DNA of 64,000 nt from Prionace glauca (taxonomy: Eukaryota > Chordata > Chondrichthyes > Carcharhiniformes > Carcharhinidae): NCBI GenBank assembly GCA_037974335.1, contig CM075759.1:40309421-40373420 (forward strand), written 5' to 3'. Positions 52,500-63,612 of this stretch are shown here, in pieces; position 1 is the stretch's first letter, and every line of letters starts with the position of its first letter. A program made the position numbers and the translations under genes. A model generated the notes under the pieces. It was not told where the DNA came from. It saw only the letters and a list, made by a program, of their open reading frames with translations, and did not search any database.

Positions 52500-53596
52500 A
52501 TAAGAACATAAGAAATAGGAGCAGGAGTAGGCCATCTGGCCCTTCGAGCCTGCCCCGCCATTCAATAAGATCATGGCTGATCTGTCGTGACTCAGCTCCA
52601 CCTTCCCGCCCTCTCCCCATAACCCTTAATCCCTTCTCTTATCAAAAACCCATCAACCCGTTTCTTAAAAATATTTAGCGAGGCAGCCTCCACCACTTCA
52701 ACGGGCAGAGAATTCCAGAGATTCACCACCCTTTGAGTGAAGAAGTTCCTCCTCAACTCTGTTCTAAACCGCCCCCCCTTTATCTTGAGGCTGTGCCCCC
52801 TAGTCCTACTGTCTTTTTTGAGCGGGAACAGTCTCTCCACCTCTATCCTATCCATCCCATTCATCATCTTATACGTCTCAATGAGATCTCCCCTCATTCT
52901 TCTAAACTCTAACGAGTACAAGCCTAGTTTATTCAGCCTCTCCTCATAGCTCAATCCCCTCAACTCCGGTATCAGCCGAGTAAACCTCCTCTGCACTCCC
53001 TCCAGGGCCAAAACATCCTTGCGCAGGTGCGGCGCCCAAAACTGCACACAGTACTCCAGCTGCGACCTCACCAATGCCCTATACAGCTGCAGCAAGACCT
53101 CCCTACTTTTATATTCAATCCCCTTCGCTATGACGGCCAGCATCCCATTCGCCTTCCTGACCACCTGCTGCACCTGCAAGCTGGGTTTTTGCGACTCATG
53201 CACAAGGACCCCGAGGTCCCTCTGCACCGTCGCCTGCTGCAGTTTTTCGCCCCGTAAGTAATAGTCCTTCCTACCATTCCTCCTACCAAAGTGGACCACC
53301 TCACACTTGCCAACATTAAATTCCATTTGCCATTTCCTGGCCCATTCGCCCAGCCTATCTAGATCCTTCTGCAGACTCTCCAAACCCTCCGCACAATTTG
53401 CCTTTCCCCCAATCTTGGTGTCATCAGCAAATTTCGACACCCTGCACTCGGTTCCCTCCTCCAGATCATCTATATAAATGGTAAATAGCTGAGGCCCCAG
53501 CACCGACCCCTGGGGCACCCCACTAGTCACCAACCGCCAATCCGAATAGCATCCATTGACCCCCACTCTCTGCCTCCTATTTGACAACCAATCTCA
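52500..53596 (-). mobile_element. CR1-type LINE, young, open reverse transcriptase fragment
   Basis: 331-residue open frame (53587-52592) from MSNRRQRVGVNGCYSDWRLV through SGVPQGSVLGPQLFTIYIDD, FADDTKIGG and the C-terminus, nearly identical to the 30-kb copy. Octamer tail (cataagaa)n at 52500. Flanked by GAGAGATG at 52492-52499 and 53597-53604. The paralogous site at about 63.49 kb is empty. Confidence 0.96.
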
Positions 53597-53754
53597 GAGA
53601 GATGATACATAAACATGTATGTTTGCGTTTTATTTCCCTTATTTTTCCTTGGAATGTTTGAGTTGGTAGAATGACCAGCAGTTCTTCCTGTCCCAGAATC
53701 CATTGGACTGATTCCTTCCCTAGGCCACTTCTGAGAAAACACTCAGTCTTGGGC

Positions 53755-54035
53755 TAATGAATGGCAAATAACTTTAATGCCACACAAGTGTTAGGCAATG
53801 ACCATCTCCAATAGGGGAGATTCCAACGATTTCCCCTTGACATTAAGTAGCATTATTATCACAGAATCCCTCACTACCGACATCCTGGGAATTACAATTC
53901 ATGAAAATCTGAGCTGGAACAGGCATTTAAATCATATGGCTGCAAGAGCAGTTCAGATGCCAGGAATTCTGCTGTGAACAGCTGACTTCCTGAATTCCCA
54001 AACTCTATCCGTCAACTACAAGGCAAAAGTGAGGA
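53755..54035 (+). mobile_element. Fragment of the retroposon seen at 43.7 kb
   Basis: 'caatgaccatctccaatagg', 'ccttgacattaagtagcatt', 'gacatcctgggaattacaat', 'ctgcaagagcagttcagatg', 'actacaaggcaaaagtgagg': consecutive blocks of the abundant elasmobranch repeat, upstream of the part preserved at 43735-43985. Confidence 0.7.
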
Positions 54036-54289
54036 GTATGAACAAAGAACAAAGGGCAATACCGCACATGAACCGGCCTCTGTTGCAACATAAACGATTG
54101 ATTATTCTCTACTTGTCCGACTTGTGCCACTCAGAAATCTCAATACCATTCTGGAAAAAGTAGCTGTCTCGAAGAACACCTCACTCACCAGCTTTCCAAA
54201 GCCTGCCACCACGTTCTCAAAGGAAATTAGAATATAACAACAAAAGTTGACTTCACCAGTGATGCCAAAATCTCATGAAATAAGGAGGC

Positions 54290-54600
54290 TAGGGGAGAAA
54301 AAAAAAACAGAGGGCATGGGTTAGGGGTAAAGGAGAAAAGTTTAAAGGGAATATTGGGGATGGGGGTTGTTCTTCACGCAGAAAGTGGTAGGACTGTGGA
54401 ATGAGTGCTGGATAAAGTGGTAAATGCGGCGTCACATTTAACATTTGAGAAAAAAAACTTGGACGGGTTCATGGATGAGAGGGGTGTGGAGGGATATGGT
54501 CCAAGTGCAGGACAGTGAGACTAAGCAAAAAAATGGTTCGACACAGACAAGAAGGGCCAAAAGACCTGATTCTGAGCTGGAATGTTCTATGTTTGTTTTT
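54290..54600 (+). mobile_element. CR1-type LINE, old 3' end
   Basis: 'aggggtaaaggagaaaagtt', 'tgttcttcacgcagaaagtg', and the 3' end 'tgagctggaatgttctatgt'. Confidence 0.8.
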
Positions 54601-54729
54601 CTAATTGTAAACGTATTATATTCCTGCCGATACTCAACTCGCCTTTGTGTTACACTAGGCTCTGCCTGGATCACATTTCTATCTAAGGTCCTATCTAAGT
54701 TTTATGTCCCTGCACTCGGCTGAATTTCA

Positions 54730-55630
54730 GGTATTCATATATGATGTAGCGGCCCTGTTAATATTATAATTTCTAAGTTATGAGCACAATTATCTGTGTC
54801 TCTTCTAATCTGACAAGAGGCTGTATTTTAATTCTTACTGCCTTACAACATTTGCCACTATATACTAAACTGGAAATGCAGCCTTCATGCGTTACACATG
54901 GTTCTGCCACAGTTACTATGCTAATAGTTCATTAGTCATGTCTAAGTTAACGCTTTACAAACAATGTGTTTGATTATTTCGGACTACGTCATATCTCAAT
55001 TTCAGTTCACTTTGCAATACCTTCTCTTTGCTGCATTTTGCGAATCACAGCGTGTATCAGTCTCGTTCTGTATCATCAATTATTACGAATAAAGTAGGCT
55101 CTGCCATAGTTTGTATCAGTCAGGGTCTGTATTAGTCGCTATCACGAACACTCTGGACTCTGTCTCAGATTAAACATGCCTCAATCTTGTACCAGTCATT
55201 ATTACTAATGTACTTGGCTCCATCTCAGCTCATATAAATCTCGGTCCAGTAACAGTAATCAGTCGGCAATGTCTCAGTTCATGTCACACAAGCTCCAATA
55301 TCAGTAAAACTGCAGGATACACTGTTTCAGTGTTCTTTTCCTTGACAATGTCATTTCTTTTTAATGTTTCTTTCATGGGATGTGGGTGTCATTGGAATCT
55401 GGCATTTGACCACCCCCACAAGGCACTCGGCACTAACTCATTTCTATTTTGTTGGATCAGGCCCCTGTTTATATTAAAATAAAGTCTGGCTCTGTTAATA
55501 CTCTGCTAGATCAGAACTCAGTTTACATTGCACTAGACATTCTCTCTGGACACGTAATGTTCGATACTGACCCTGTATATATTTCAGTAGAATGTGTCAG
55601 CGTTACTCCGACACTTAACTCTCTTCTGTT
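54730..55630. repeat. Degenerate tandem repeat, arm 1
   Basis: Recurring words at roughly 40-60 bp: 'ggctctgccatagtttgtat', 'ggactctgtctcagattaaa', 'ggctccatctcagctcatat', 'gcaatgtctcagttcatgtc', 'ggctctgttaatactctgct'. No gene. Confidence 0.55.
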
Positions 55631-55724
55631 TGAATTATGTGTGTACTACGACACGGTTCTGCGAGAAGAAGAGATAACATGTTGGGATAAAAACATTGCT
55701 ATCAGGCAGAATCCAGAAACGGGC

Positions 55725-55815
55725 AGTATTGGGTCGACAGTATTTGGTTGGTGCAGTCTTGGAGGGCCGAAGGGCCTTTGATTGTGCTGTAATTGTCTTT
55801 GATTTTTGTTCTTTG
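55725..55815 (+). mobile_element. CR1-type 3' tail
   Basis: 'ttggagggccgaagggcctt' then 'tgtgctgtaattgtctttga' and tttgttctttg. Confidence 0.8.
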
Positions 55816-56009
55816 TTGACAGTGCGTTCTACACAGGAATTGGTATCCATTTTCAATGCAGTCAGCAGAAGTAGATTTCTGATATCGCTTCTTCTTTTCC
55901 AAAGCCCAAAATCTCAAAGGGTTTGCAGTTGCAGAAGGATGCAGAGAATTGTGTTCTTCCAGCCAGTTTTATCATTACTGGCCTTGACCAGTGCAATAAA
56001 AACTGAGAC

Positions 56010-56345
56010 CATGTCTAATGCAATATATACATGGACACGGTCAATTTCAGAAACAAGAATGCATCTAGTTAGAAACAAACCGAAAATATCTAAATTAATA
56101 TAAACAGAGACAACGTCTCACTTTATATAAAGAACAAAATTACGTACAGCATAAACAGGGACAACGTCTAACTTAAAGTAAACAGATAAAAGATTCAGTT
56201 TAATATGAGTAGAGACAGGCAAAATAAAATTCTACACGCAATATAAAATGAGTCAGGCTCTAGTGAAAAATAAAGAAATACATAGCCTCATAATATAAGT
56301 TGACACAGGGTAAATTTACTGTAATATAAAGAGATAAATTCAATC
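56010..56345. repeat. Degenerate tandem repeat, arm 2 (inverted relative to arm 1)
   Basis: Recurring 'atataaacagagacaacgtc', 'gcataaacagggacaacgtc', 'aatatgagtagagacagg', at about 45-60 bp spacing; these are near the reverse complement of the arm-1 words. Confidence 0.45.
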
Positions 56346-56389
56346 CCCATGAAATTTTCAGAGATGGCGACTGCACCATCTTGCCGGAC

Positions 56390-56905
56390 AGGAGTAACAT
56401 GGGCTTAGCTGCAGAATGCAATATTCCCTCTGCATTGCCAAATTAAATACTCTAAAGTCAGGAATAGCATGAATCAGTGCAAAGTGAATCTCCCTCTGCA
56501 CTATTCAAATCAAACGTTCCCGGAACAGGGTCGTGAATAGAAACAGAGTGAACCTCCTTGTACAAAGTCAGCTCAAACAAAATGAAGGCAGAAAAAGAAT
56601 GGACTCTCTTCGATGTAAAACCTCTCCTGTATGTTACCTTCAGAGATTCGGGAGGCAGATGCTAGATGCAGGGAAAAATCGTCTACACACTTCAATAAAA
56701 CGCATCCAGGCCTGGTACAACAGAGATTAGATACGGACTAAATCTTGATATTGACAAAGTCATATCAAACATTCAAGAGACAGCTACAGTGAATTGAGAT
56801 GCAGAGTAAATATTTCTACACACTGCCCAGTCAAATACTCCAAGGACAGGGATAACACCGGCTAAATCTCGGGAAAGATCCCTTGGTGCTGCCACATCGA
56901 TTTTT
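56390..56905. repeat. Decayed tandem array, unit about 65-70 bp
   Basis: Repeated order of 'gcagaatgcaatattccctc', 'tgcattgccaaattaaatac', 'ggaatagcat'; then 'gtgaatctccctctgcacta', 'ttcaaatcaaacgttcccgg'; and 'gagtaaatatttctacacac', 'tgcccagtcaaatactccaa'. This is a diverged form of an elasmobranch tandem repeat whose consensus I remember as 'gtaaagctccctctacactg' etc. Confidence 0.65.
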
Positions 56906-57261
56906 ATCATTAGCTACACCCGAGGTTGGATGCAACGGAAAATGTAGCACGCATTTCAAGATCATAGAATGTTCAAGAGGTCTTTCAGAGTCCATTTCAC
57001 TCACGGATTCAACCTAATTTAATTACATATTTTAGAAGCCTGTAATTCTGGCTGAGAGAATACATTGGACAGACATTGACTTTATCTCTGGAATGACGAC
57101 GATGAACCATCGTGGAGGGACAAGACACAGGAGAAAGATAGAGAAAGAGATGAAAAACACGAGATGTTCTCTGTTTTCTGTGTCATTTTATTTCAGGATC
57201 AGAGGGATTATTTCCTAATTTCGAACACTGATGTCATCATAATGTTTTTCCTCACATAACT
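56906..57261. other. Non-coding stretch, no gene seen
   Basis: Nothing recognised. Confidence 0.4.
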
Positions 57262-58557
57262 GATAGAACATAGAACATAGAACGTAGAACATAGAACATA
57301 GAACATTACAGCGCAGAACAGGCCCTTCGGCCCACGATGTTGCGCCGACCAGTTACAAAACAATGACCCACTAGCCTAAACCAATCTCTTTTCATCCATA
57401 AACCTATCCACAGATCTTTTAAACGCCCCCAAACTAGGTGCATTTACAACTGCAGCTGGCAGGGCATTCCAGTCCCTCACCACCCTCTGGGTAAAGAACC
57501 TACCCCTGACATCTGTCCTATAACTACCCCCCCTTAATTTAAAATCGTGCCCCCTAGTGCTAGCTTTCTCCATCCTAGGAAAAAGGCTATCACTATCTAC
57601 CCTGTCTAAACCTCTAATCATCTTATATGTTTCAATGAGATCCCCTCTTAGCCGCCTTCTTTCCAGCGAAAACAACCCCAAATCTCTCAATCTCTCCTCA
57701 TAGGATCTCCCCTCCATACCAGGCAACATCCTGGTAAACCTCCTCTGCACCCTCTCCAAAGCCTCTACATCCTTCCTGTAATATGGGGACCAGAACTGCA
57801 ACAAAACTCCAAGTGCGGCCGCACCAGAGATGTGTACAGTTGCATCATGACGCTGCGACTCCTAAATTCAAGCCCCCTACCAATAAACGCCAAGACTCCG
57901 TATGCCTTCTTAACAACCTTATCTACTTGATTCCCAACTTTCAGGGATCTATGTACACATACACCTAGATCCCTCTGCTCCTCCACACTATTCAAAGTCC
58001 TCCCGTTAGCCCTATACTCAACACATCTGTTATTCCTACCGAAATGAATTACCTCACACTTCTCCACATTAAACTCCATCCGCCACCACTCAGCCCAGCT
58101 CTGCAACCTTTCTAAGTCATCCTGCAAACTATGACACCCTTCCTTACAATCTACCACACCTCCGACTTTGGTGTCATCAGCAAACTTACTAATCCACCCA
58201 ACTATACCCTCATCCAGATCATTAATAAAAATTACAAACAGCGGTGGCCCCAAAACAGATCCCTGAGGCACACCACTTGTAACCGAACTCCATGACGAAT
58301 ATTTCCCATCAACCACCACTCTCTGTCTCCTATCTGCTAGCCAATTCCTGATCCAATTACCTAGATCACCCCCAATCCCATACATCTGCATTTTCTGCAG
58401 AAGCCTACCATGGTGAACCTTATCAAACGTCTTGCTAAAATCCATATACACCACATCAACTGTCTTACCCTTATCCAGCTCTTTGGTCACTTTCTCAAAG
58501 AACTCGATAAGGTTAATAAGGCATGACCTACCCGCTACAAAACCACGCTGATGAATA
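57262..58557 (-). mobile_element. CR1-type LINE, most of the reverse transcriptase, one frameshift
   Basis: Two overlapping frames. Upstream frame: RGFVAGRSCLINLIEFFEKV, VVYMDFSKTFDKVHHGRLLQ, SGVPQGSVLGPPLFVIFIND, FADDTKVGG, ending near 57780. Downstream frame: LERVQRRFTRMLPGMEGRSY, ERRRLRGDLIETYKMIRGLD, FFTQRVVRDWNALPAAVVNA. The frame change lies near 57780-57800. 3' tail with ttctatgttctatg type octamers at 57262-57300. 5' truncated. Confidence 0.95.
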
Positions 58558-59134
58558 AATAATGTTGAAAAACAACCATTACTGGAATCCGTTGATTGAT
58601 TTGCATGGTTCTCTCTATTTCTGTGCTGTGTTGGTGGGGAATTATTTGTTGTGTTTTTGTCAATCAACAATCTAATTTGGAGTTTCTATTTTTGTATTTA
58701 TTTACATAAATACCTCACTGTTTGCAATGAAATGTTCATGACAGAAAAACCAGATAAACCGTCACTTATTGATCAGTTTCAACTCAAAATAGCGATTTAT
58801 TTTAAGAATTGTAACAGTTGGTTGGTTCAAAATGAATAGAAACTTTTGAACATTCATAACACCAGTTGTATTTAATTGAAAGAAAATGATACATTTCATT
58901 TCAGAATTAGTTCTGAAAGTTCTGATGTCACAATTAACAAAGCATTTGTGAACAGGCAGATATTCCACGGAATGATCATTTGATTGAGGATTTAGTCTGT
59001 TTAAACTAGACAAGTTAAATTTAAAAAAAAGATCTGATGTCTCAATATTCCTGTCACAAATAGTGATCACATTCACACGACACAAGAATAAAAAATCCAA
59101 TATTGTTATCACTAAGAGTTACAATTAGTTTTGC
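58558..59134. other. Non-coding AT-rich stretch
   Basis: No gene recognised. Confidence 0.4.
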
Positions 59135-59595
59135 TGCTTCACAGGGAACGGGTTCGCTTCTAACCCTCGTGAATGTGACTGGTTTTCACATTCTACCCAT
59201 GTCCATGTGTGTTTCCTCCCAGTGCTCCAGTTTCCTTCCACAGTCCCAGGATGTGCAGGTTAGGTGGATTGGCTGTAATAAATTGTCCCTTAGCGTCCAA
59301 TGATGTGCAAGGTAGAATCATCGAATCCCTACAGTGGAGAAGGAGACCATTCGGCTCATCCAGTCTGCTCCAGCTATCCAGCAAAGTATCCTTCCCAGGT
59401 CCAAGGTGGATTGTCTATGCTAAATTTCTTATTAGTGTTCGACTATGTGTAGGTTCCGGGGATTAGCCTGTGAATATGTGCTGTCGGAATAGGGTGAAGG
59501 CTGGGCCCAGGTAGGATGCTCTGCTGGAGAGCCACTGCAGAGTTCTTAGACCGAATGGTCTCCGTTTGAATTGCAGGGATTCTATGATGTTATGT
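59135..59595 (+). mobile_element. tRNA-derived SINE with nested antisense piece
   Basis: 'cccatgtccatgtgtgtttc', 'caggatgtgcaggttaggtg' and the end 'gaattgcagggattctatga' belong to the 11.4-kb SINE type. Between about 59312 and 59400 ('agaatcatcgaatccctaca') a piece of the same SINE lies in opposite orientation, after which the body resumes ('ggtccaaggtggattgtcta'). Confidence 0.75.
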
Positions 59596-59717
59596 TGTTA
59601 TGATCAGGCAGAAGCTTGACCGTGTTCACATTAATCTCAACGCTTCCAAAGAATTACAACGTTCATTTTGGAGGAACATGCATTTATATAACACTTTATC
59701 CAACCTCATATCTTCCT

Positions 59718-59795
59718 AACGTTTGAGTGGCGCAGGTGTGGAAGGCCGAATGGCCTGTTTCCTGTGCTGTATTGTTCTTTGCTCTTTGTTTGTTC
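59718..59795 (+). mobile_element. CR1-type 3' tail
   Basis: 'ggaaggccgaatggcctgtt' then 'ctgtgctgtattgttctttg'. Confidence 0.75.
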
Positions 59796-60111
59796 TTAAA
59801 ACTCACTGGTGTCCTTTTGCTGAAATTAGCCACTGCTGTCATTGTTGCAAATACAGCAGGTAATTTGCGTACAATAAACTATTCCAAACAGAGATGTGAT
59901 AACTTGACAGTAAATGTGTGATTTTGTTTGAAGAATCAGTATTAATGTAGAATATTGGAGAGAACACTTTTGTTCTTTAGTATTATATCAATGAGGTTTT
60001 GCATGGTGGCATCGATCATTAATATTAATCTAGTTCCCTCTCTCATGATGCACATTGGCCTGTTGAGTAACATTTGTGTTGTTGTCGTTTTAGATTTCCA
60101 GAATCTGCAGC

Positions 60112-60212
60112 ACTTTACTCTGTTGTTATTGATCCAATGGATGTGAGCATCACTGACAAAGCCAACATTTAGTTGTCCTTTCTGAGGAGGCAATTGTGAA
60201 CCACCGTGTTGA
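60112..60212 (-). mobile_element. Antisense 3' end of the abundant retroposon
   Basis: 'caatggatgtgagcatcact', 'gccaacatttagttgtcctt', 'accaccgtgttgaaacctgc' resemble the reverse complement of the 43.7-kb repeat end. Confidence 0.5.
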
Positions 60213-60439
60213 AACCTGCCCTCTGGATGATTTTATTATTTGATTTTCTATAACAGCTTTGATAAAAATGACTAGCCTGCCCGGCAATTTCAGTAGTGGC
60301 TAAGAGCCGTTTCATCACAGTGGAACTGGAGTCTATGTAGAACAGACAGGATAAATATAGGAATCTTCCATTTCCGGTTATTTCAAAAGTGAAGATGTCG
60401 TTTGAAGTATAAAAACAAATTACTGCAAATTGAAACCAA

Positions 60440-60591
60440 AAGACAAAATACTGGAAAATCTCAGCAGGTCTGGCAATATAAGTGACGAGAGAAAATAGCT
60501 GACGGTTCGTGTCCAGATGACGTTTTGACAAAGAATCTCTCTCCTCACTGATGCTGCCAGACTTGCTGAGATTTTCCAGCATTTTCTCTTT
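60440..60591. repeat. Short interspersed repeat replacing the 3' end of a VH pseudogene
   Basis: 'atactggaaaatctcagcag' and later 'ttgctgagattttccagcat', i.e. both orientations of the element seen at 20.23 kb, forming an imperfect inverted pair. Confidence 0.75.
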
Positions 60592-60836
60592 ACGTTGTTT
60601 GAAGTGTCTTTGGGCGGAGCAAATTGATTCTGAATCCATGGGGCAGAGAAATTGTAGGTTGTTCCAAGACTATCATACTGAAGAAGACACTGTGAACACT
60701 GGCCAGGGACTGGTCAGACCCAGACCGTCGAGTTGCTGCCAACATTGAACGCTATGTCTTTACAGCTCAGTCTCAGGGAGCCTCAGGGACGTCCGGTTTC
60801 TGCCTCTGGCTGAGTCAACACAATCTCCGATTAGAC
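60592..60836 (-). pseudogene. VH pseudogene, truncated, two stops
   Basis: On the - strand: [15 protein letters not shown], stop, GSLRLSCKDIAFNVGSN, TVWV, stop, PVPGQCSQCLLQYD, then NFSAPWIQNQFAPPKDTSN. It parallels the functional VH at 50.2-50.5 kb through framework 3 but stops at SNN, where an interspersed repeat begins; YYC and the recombination signal are gone. The splice acceptor before SEIV is also lost, and no leader exon is found upstream. Stops fall at the GRPGGS glycine and at the Arg or similar before PVPGQ. Confidence 0.92.
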
Positions 60837-60884
60837 AATTTTAAAATTATGAAAACAAAACAATGAAAACAAAACGCCACGCAC

Positions 60885-61195
60885 CCCGGAGATACTGTCT
60901 AATCTTTTGCCATCGGGGACAGATACAAAATCTGAGGACACTACAAACTGATTCAAAAACAACTTATTTACTGTTGCAATTAGATGACTGAATGGGCCTA
61001 CATCGCATTAAATTGATATTTTTTCTAGGTCCTAGCTATGACTGCAACATAACAGTCTTCACTCTCTCCCGTCCTTCCCTATGTATGGTATGCTCCGTCT
61101 GTAGAGTGTGCAAGAATGAATACTTTTCACTGTGTATTGATATATTTGATAATAATAAATCAAATTAAATCAAATAAAATATGTCAAAAATACTG
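60885..61195 (+). mobile_element. Retroposon 3' end in the VH pseudogene leader intron
   Basis: 'ctatgactgcaacataacag', 'cactctctcccgtccttccc', 'tatggtatgctccgtctgta', 'gaatacttttcactgtgtat', ending 'aataataaatcaaattaaat'. The tail matches the 3196-3235 segment in order. Confidence 0.7.
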
Positions 61196-61749
61196 AGAAT
61201 TATTCCCAGTTAATTGATTGCTGGCACTGGAACATTCAAGAGGCAGACTAACACTCAGGCAGTAACAGTGAAATCCATTGTAACGTCTTCGATAGTCCAG
61301 GAGGTGAAATTGCATTTGAGCAAGTGAATTAGAGAGAAAAAATATAATTTGATTGTAAATTACGTCCCTTCATTTCTGCACCCCTTTCACAATGGAATAA
61401 ACATAAAGAAGATGACATGACCTTATCAGGATAAATACGTCAGTCTGATCTGCAATAATTTTGACTTTCTAACACATTGCAGCAAAAACATAAATAATTA
61501 GAGGGATTATTATCGATTTATGTAACTAAATGCTGGGATGATTGTATTTCAGGTGTGGATAGCTATCACTGTAATTTGAGACCGAATGCACGAAGAAGAG
61601 AAGCAATGGCCGACTGTTAGTGTCACTGACAATTCGTCCACAAACTGAAGTGATGTTTTCAAGACATGGCTTCAAATCCCAGAACAACAAATGGGTAGAA
61701 TTCAAATTTAGCAAAAACATCTGGAAATAAGAATCTACTTATAAGCATG

Positions 61750-61925
61750 ATATCATTGTCGATTGTGTAAAAAAAAAATCCATTCGCTTCACTAATGTGT
61801 TTTAGAGAAGGGAATCTGCTGTACGTAACTGGTCTGGTTTATCTGTAATTCCAGAGCCACGGCAATGTGGTTGGCTCTCCATTGCCCTTGGCAAGAGGTG
61901 GCCAATAAATTCTGGTCATCCAGCG
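61750..61925 (+). mobile_element. tRNA-derived SINE (second family), 3' half
   Basis: 'cattgtcgattgtgtaaaaa', 'gagaagggaatctgctgtac', 'agccacggcaatgtggttgg'. Same family as 36164-36440. Confidence 0.8.
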
Positions 61926-61934
61926 TTGCCCATG

Positions 61935-62228
61935 TTCATAGAATCTGTACAGAGCATAAGGAGGCCATTTGGCCTATCGGGCCCGCACCAACGCCATTTC
62001 TATTCTGGGCCTATCCCCAACACCCAACTATATTCCCTGCTAAATCCCTTGACATTATGGGTCAATTTATCATCGCCAATCAACCTAAGCGGCACATTAT
62101 TTCACAATGTGAGTAAATAGGCTGACAATTGGAGAATGTGCCGACTCCACACAGATAGTGATTCCACATAGAGCAAAATCTGGAACTGAACCTGAGTCTC
62201 GGGTTCTTTAGGGCAGAAGTGCTAACAA
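61935..62228 (-). mobile_element. tRNA-derived SINE (first family), near full length, antisense
   Basis: From the 3' end 'agaatctgtacagagcataa' and 'ggccatttggcctatcgggc' through 'gggtcaatttatcatcgcca', 'gagaatgtgccgactccaca', to the head 'ggaactgaacctgagtctcg' and 'agaagtgctaacaaagatgt'. Confidence 0.8.
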
Positions 62229-63612
62229 AGATGTCTCCGTACAACTCACAAATACATTCAAAAAATAAAATCCTTGTATGATGCAATGTTACACCTTATA
62301 TTTCCCCCAAAAGCTATTTAATCCTGGGAAAATTAACAGTACAAGAAAACTGGTTGACTTATGATTACTTGAGTTGACAGAGAAATATGAAATTAAAATC
62401 GACTTTGGACAGAGAATTTAATGAGTCAGAACGGAGACCGGGATCAGGAAAGTTCTCCCTCAGCATCCAAATCATTGCAGCTCATTTTATTGGCCACCTG
62501 CTGTTGAACATTCGCTGGTAATGTGAAAACAGTATATCAGGACTTTGCGGCGTATTGCATAACATCACAAGAATAAATGTTTTATCTCCCACTGAACCAG
62601 GTTATGAACGAGTCATTTCTTCACAGATTGGCAGCTACGAGACGTATTAGTAAATGCTGGAAATCAGATTGTGCTGCACAACAGAACATGGATCTAATCA
62701 AATGTAAGAGAGGGGCAGAGCACTGAGAAAATTCCAAGAATCCGCGCTGCTCAACGCAGTTATATGGTTTATTTCTACTTTTAATTATTTTCATTTTGGG
62801 GCTATTACACTGACCTCATTGGACTGAGGGATTGGGAACATTAAAATCCCCTCCATGCACATCATGGCTTTAATTGTTGAGAGGGCATTTATTTGCAAGT
62901 TATAAAAATGAAATAGCACCTGGCCAATTTACTAGTTTCTGATATTGTTGAATCACATAATGCACAGTAGATTCATTTAAAATATTTGCTGAGAAAGAAT
63001 ACAAATTAGAACGTGTCTTTCTTGTGGGAAATAAACAATTATTATATTACTGACTAAGTTCCATTCTACCCTTACAGATTCACGTTAATCTGTCCGATGC
63101 AGTATTTGGCAGCAGTCCAACCTGCTGCCAAATACCCGAAAATATTTACAGGAAACATCTGACGGTGTTTGTTCAGTAAATCAAAGATCTGTTTGCTCAG
63201 TACTGAGTGCTTGGCGGGAAGCCAACTTCAAACTCGTAGCATTGTCAATGGGGCCTATTTATAAATAAATCTGCCCAGCAACAGTGCTGCAGGCAACTTA
63301 ATTATTTTTTTTTAAAGTTGTGAACCTATACCAATACTTCCCTTTTCTTAGGTTTCCTTAGGTTTACTTAGACAGTTTCCAGCTTCTCCGGCGCCTTGGT
63401 AGCAACAATGATGATCTCTCCAACACAACCAAACGATGCGATCGTTGGATAGGAATAAATACAGGCAAGTTGCGTGAATTGATACAGAGAGATGATATAT
63501 TTTATACTACATAAACATGTATATTTGTGTTTTATTTCATTTATTCTTCCATTTGATGTGCGAACCTCTGGGAAGACCAACATTTGTTTCCTGCGCTTAA
63601 CTTATTTACAGC

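Larger units (their letters stand above)
50213..53720 (-). repeat. VH plus upstream duplication, copy A
   Basis: The region from VH through about 53.72 kb aligns piecewise with 60.59-63.61 kb. Matching pairs include 'gtcacaagaataaatgtttt' (51564) with 'atcacaagaataaatgtttt' (62565), and 'cagtatttggcagcaatcca' (52121) with 'cagtatttggcagcagtcca' (63101). Copy A carries a CR1 at 52.50-53.60 kb absent from copy B. Confidence 0.85.
60592..63612 (-). repeat. VH plus upstream duplication, copy B
   Basis: Counterpart of 50.2-53.7 kb. It lacks the CR1 of copy A but holds its own insertions: a retroposon end at 60.89-61.20 kb in the leader intron and two SINEs at 61.75-62.23 kb. The stretch holding promoter and leader in copy A is not recognisable. 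Confidence 0.85.

Noticed and set aside
60310-60345. CACAGTG heptamer near the VH pseudogene
   Set aside because: No nonamer at 12 or 23 bp on the expected side, so not accepted as a D or V signal.
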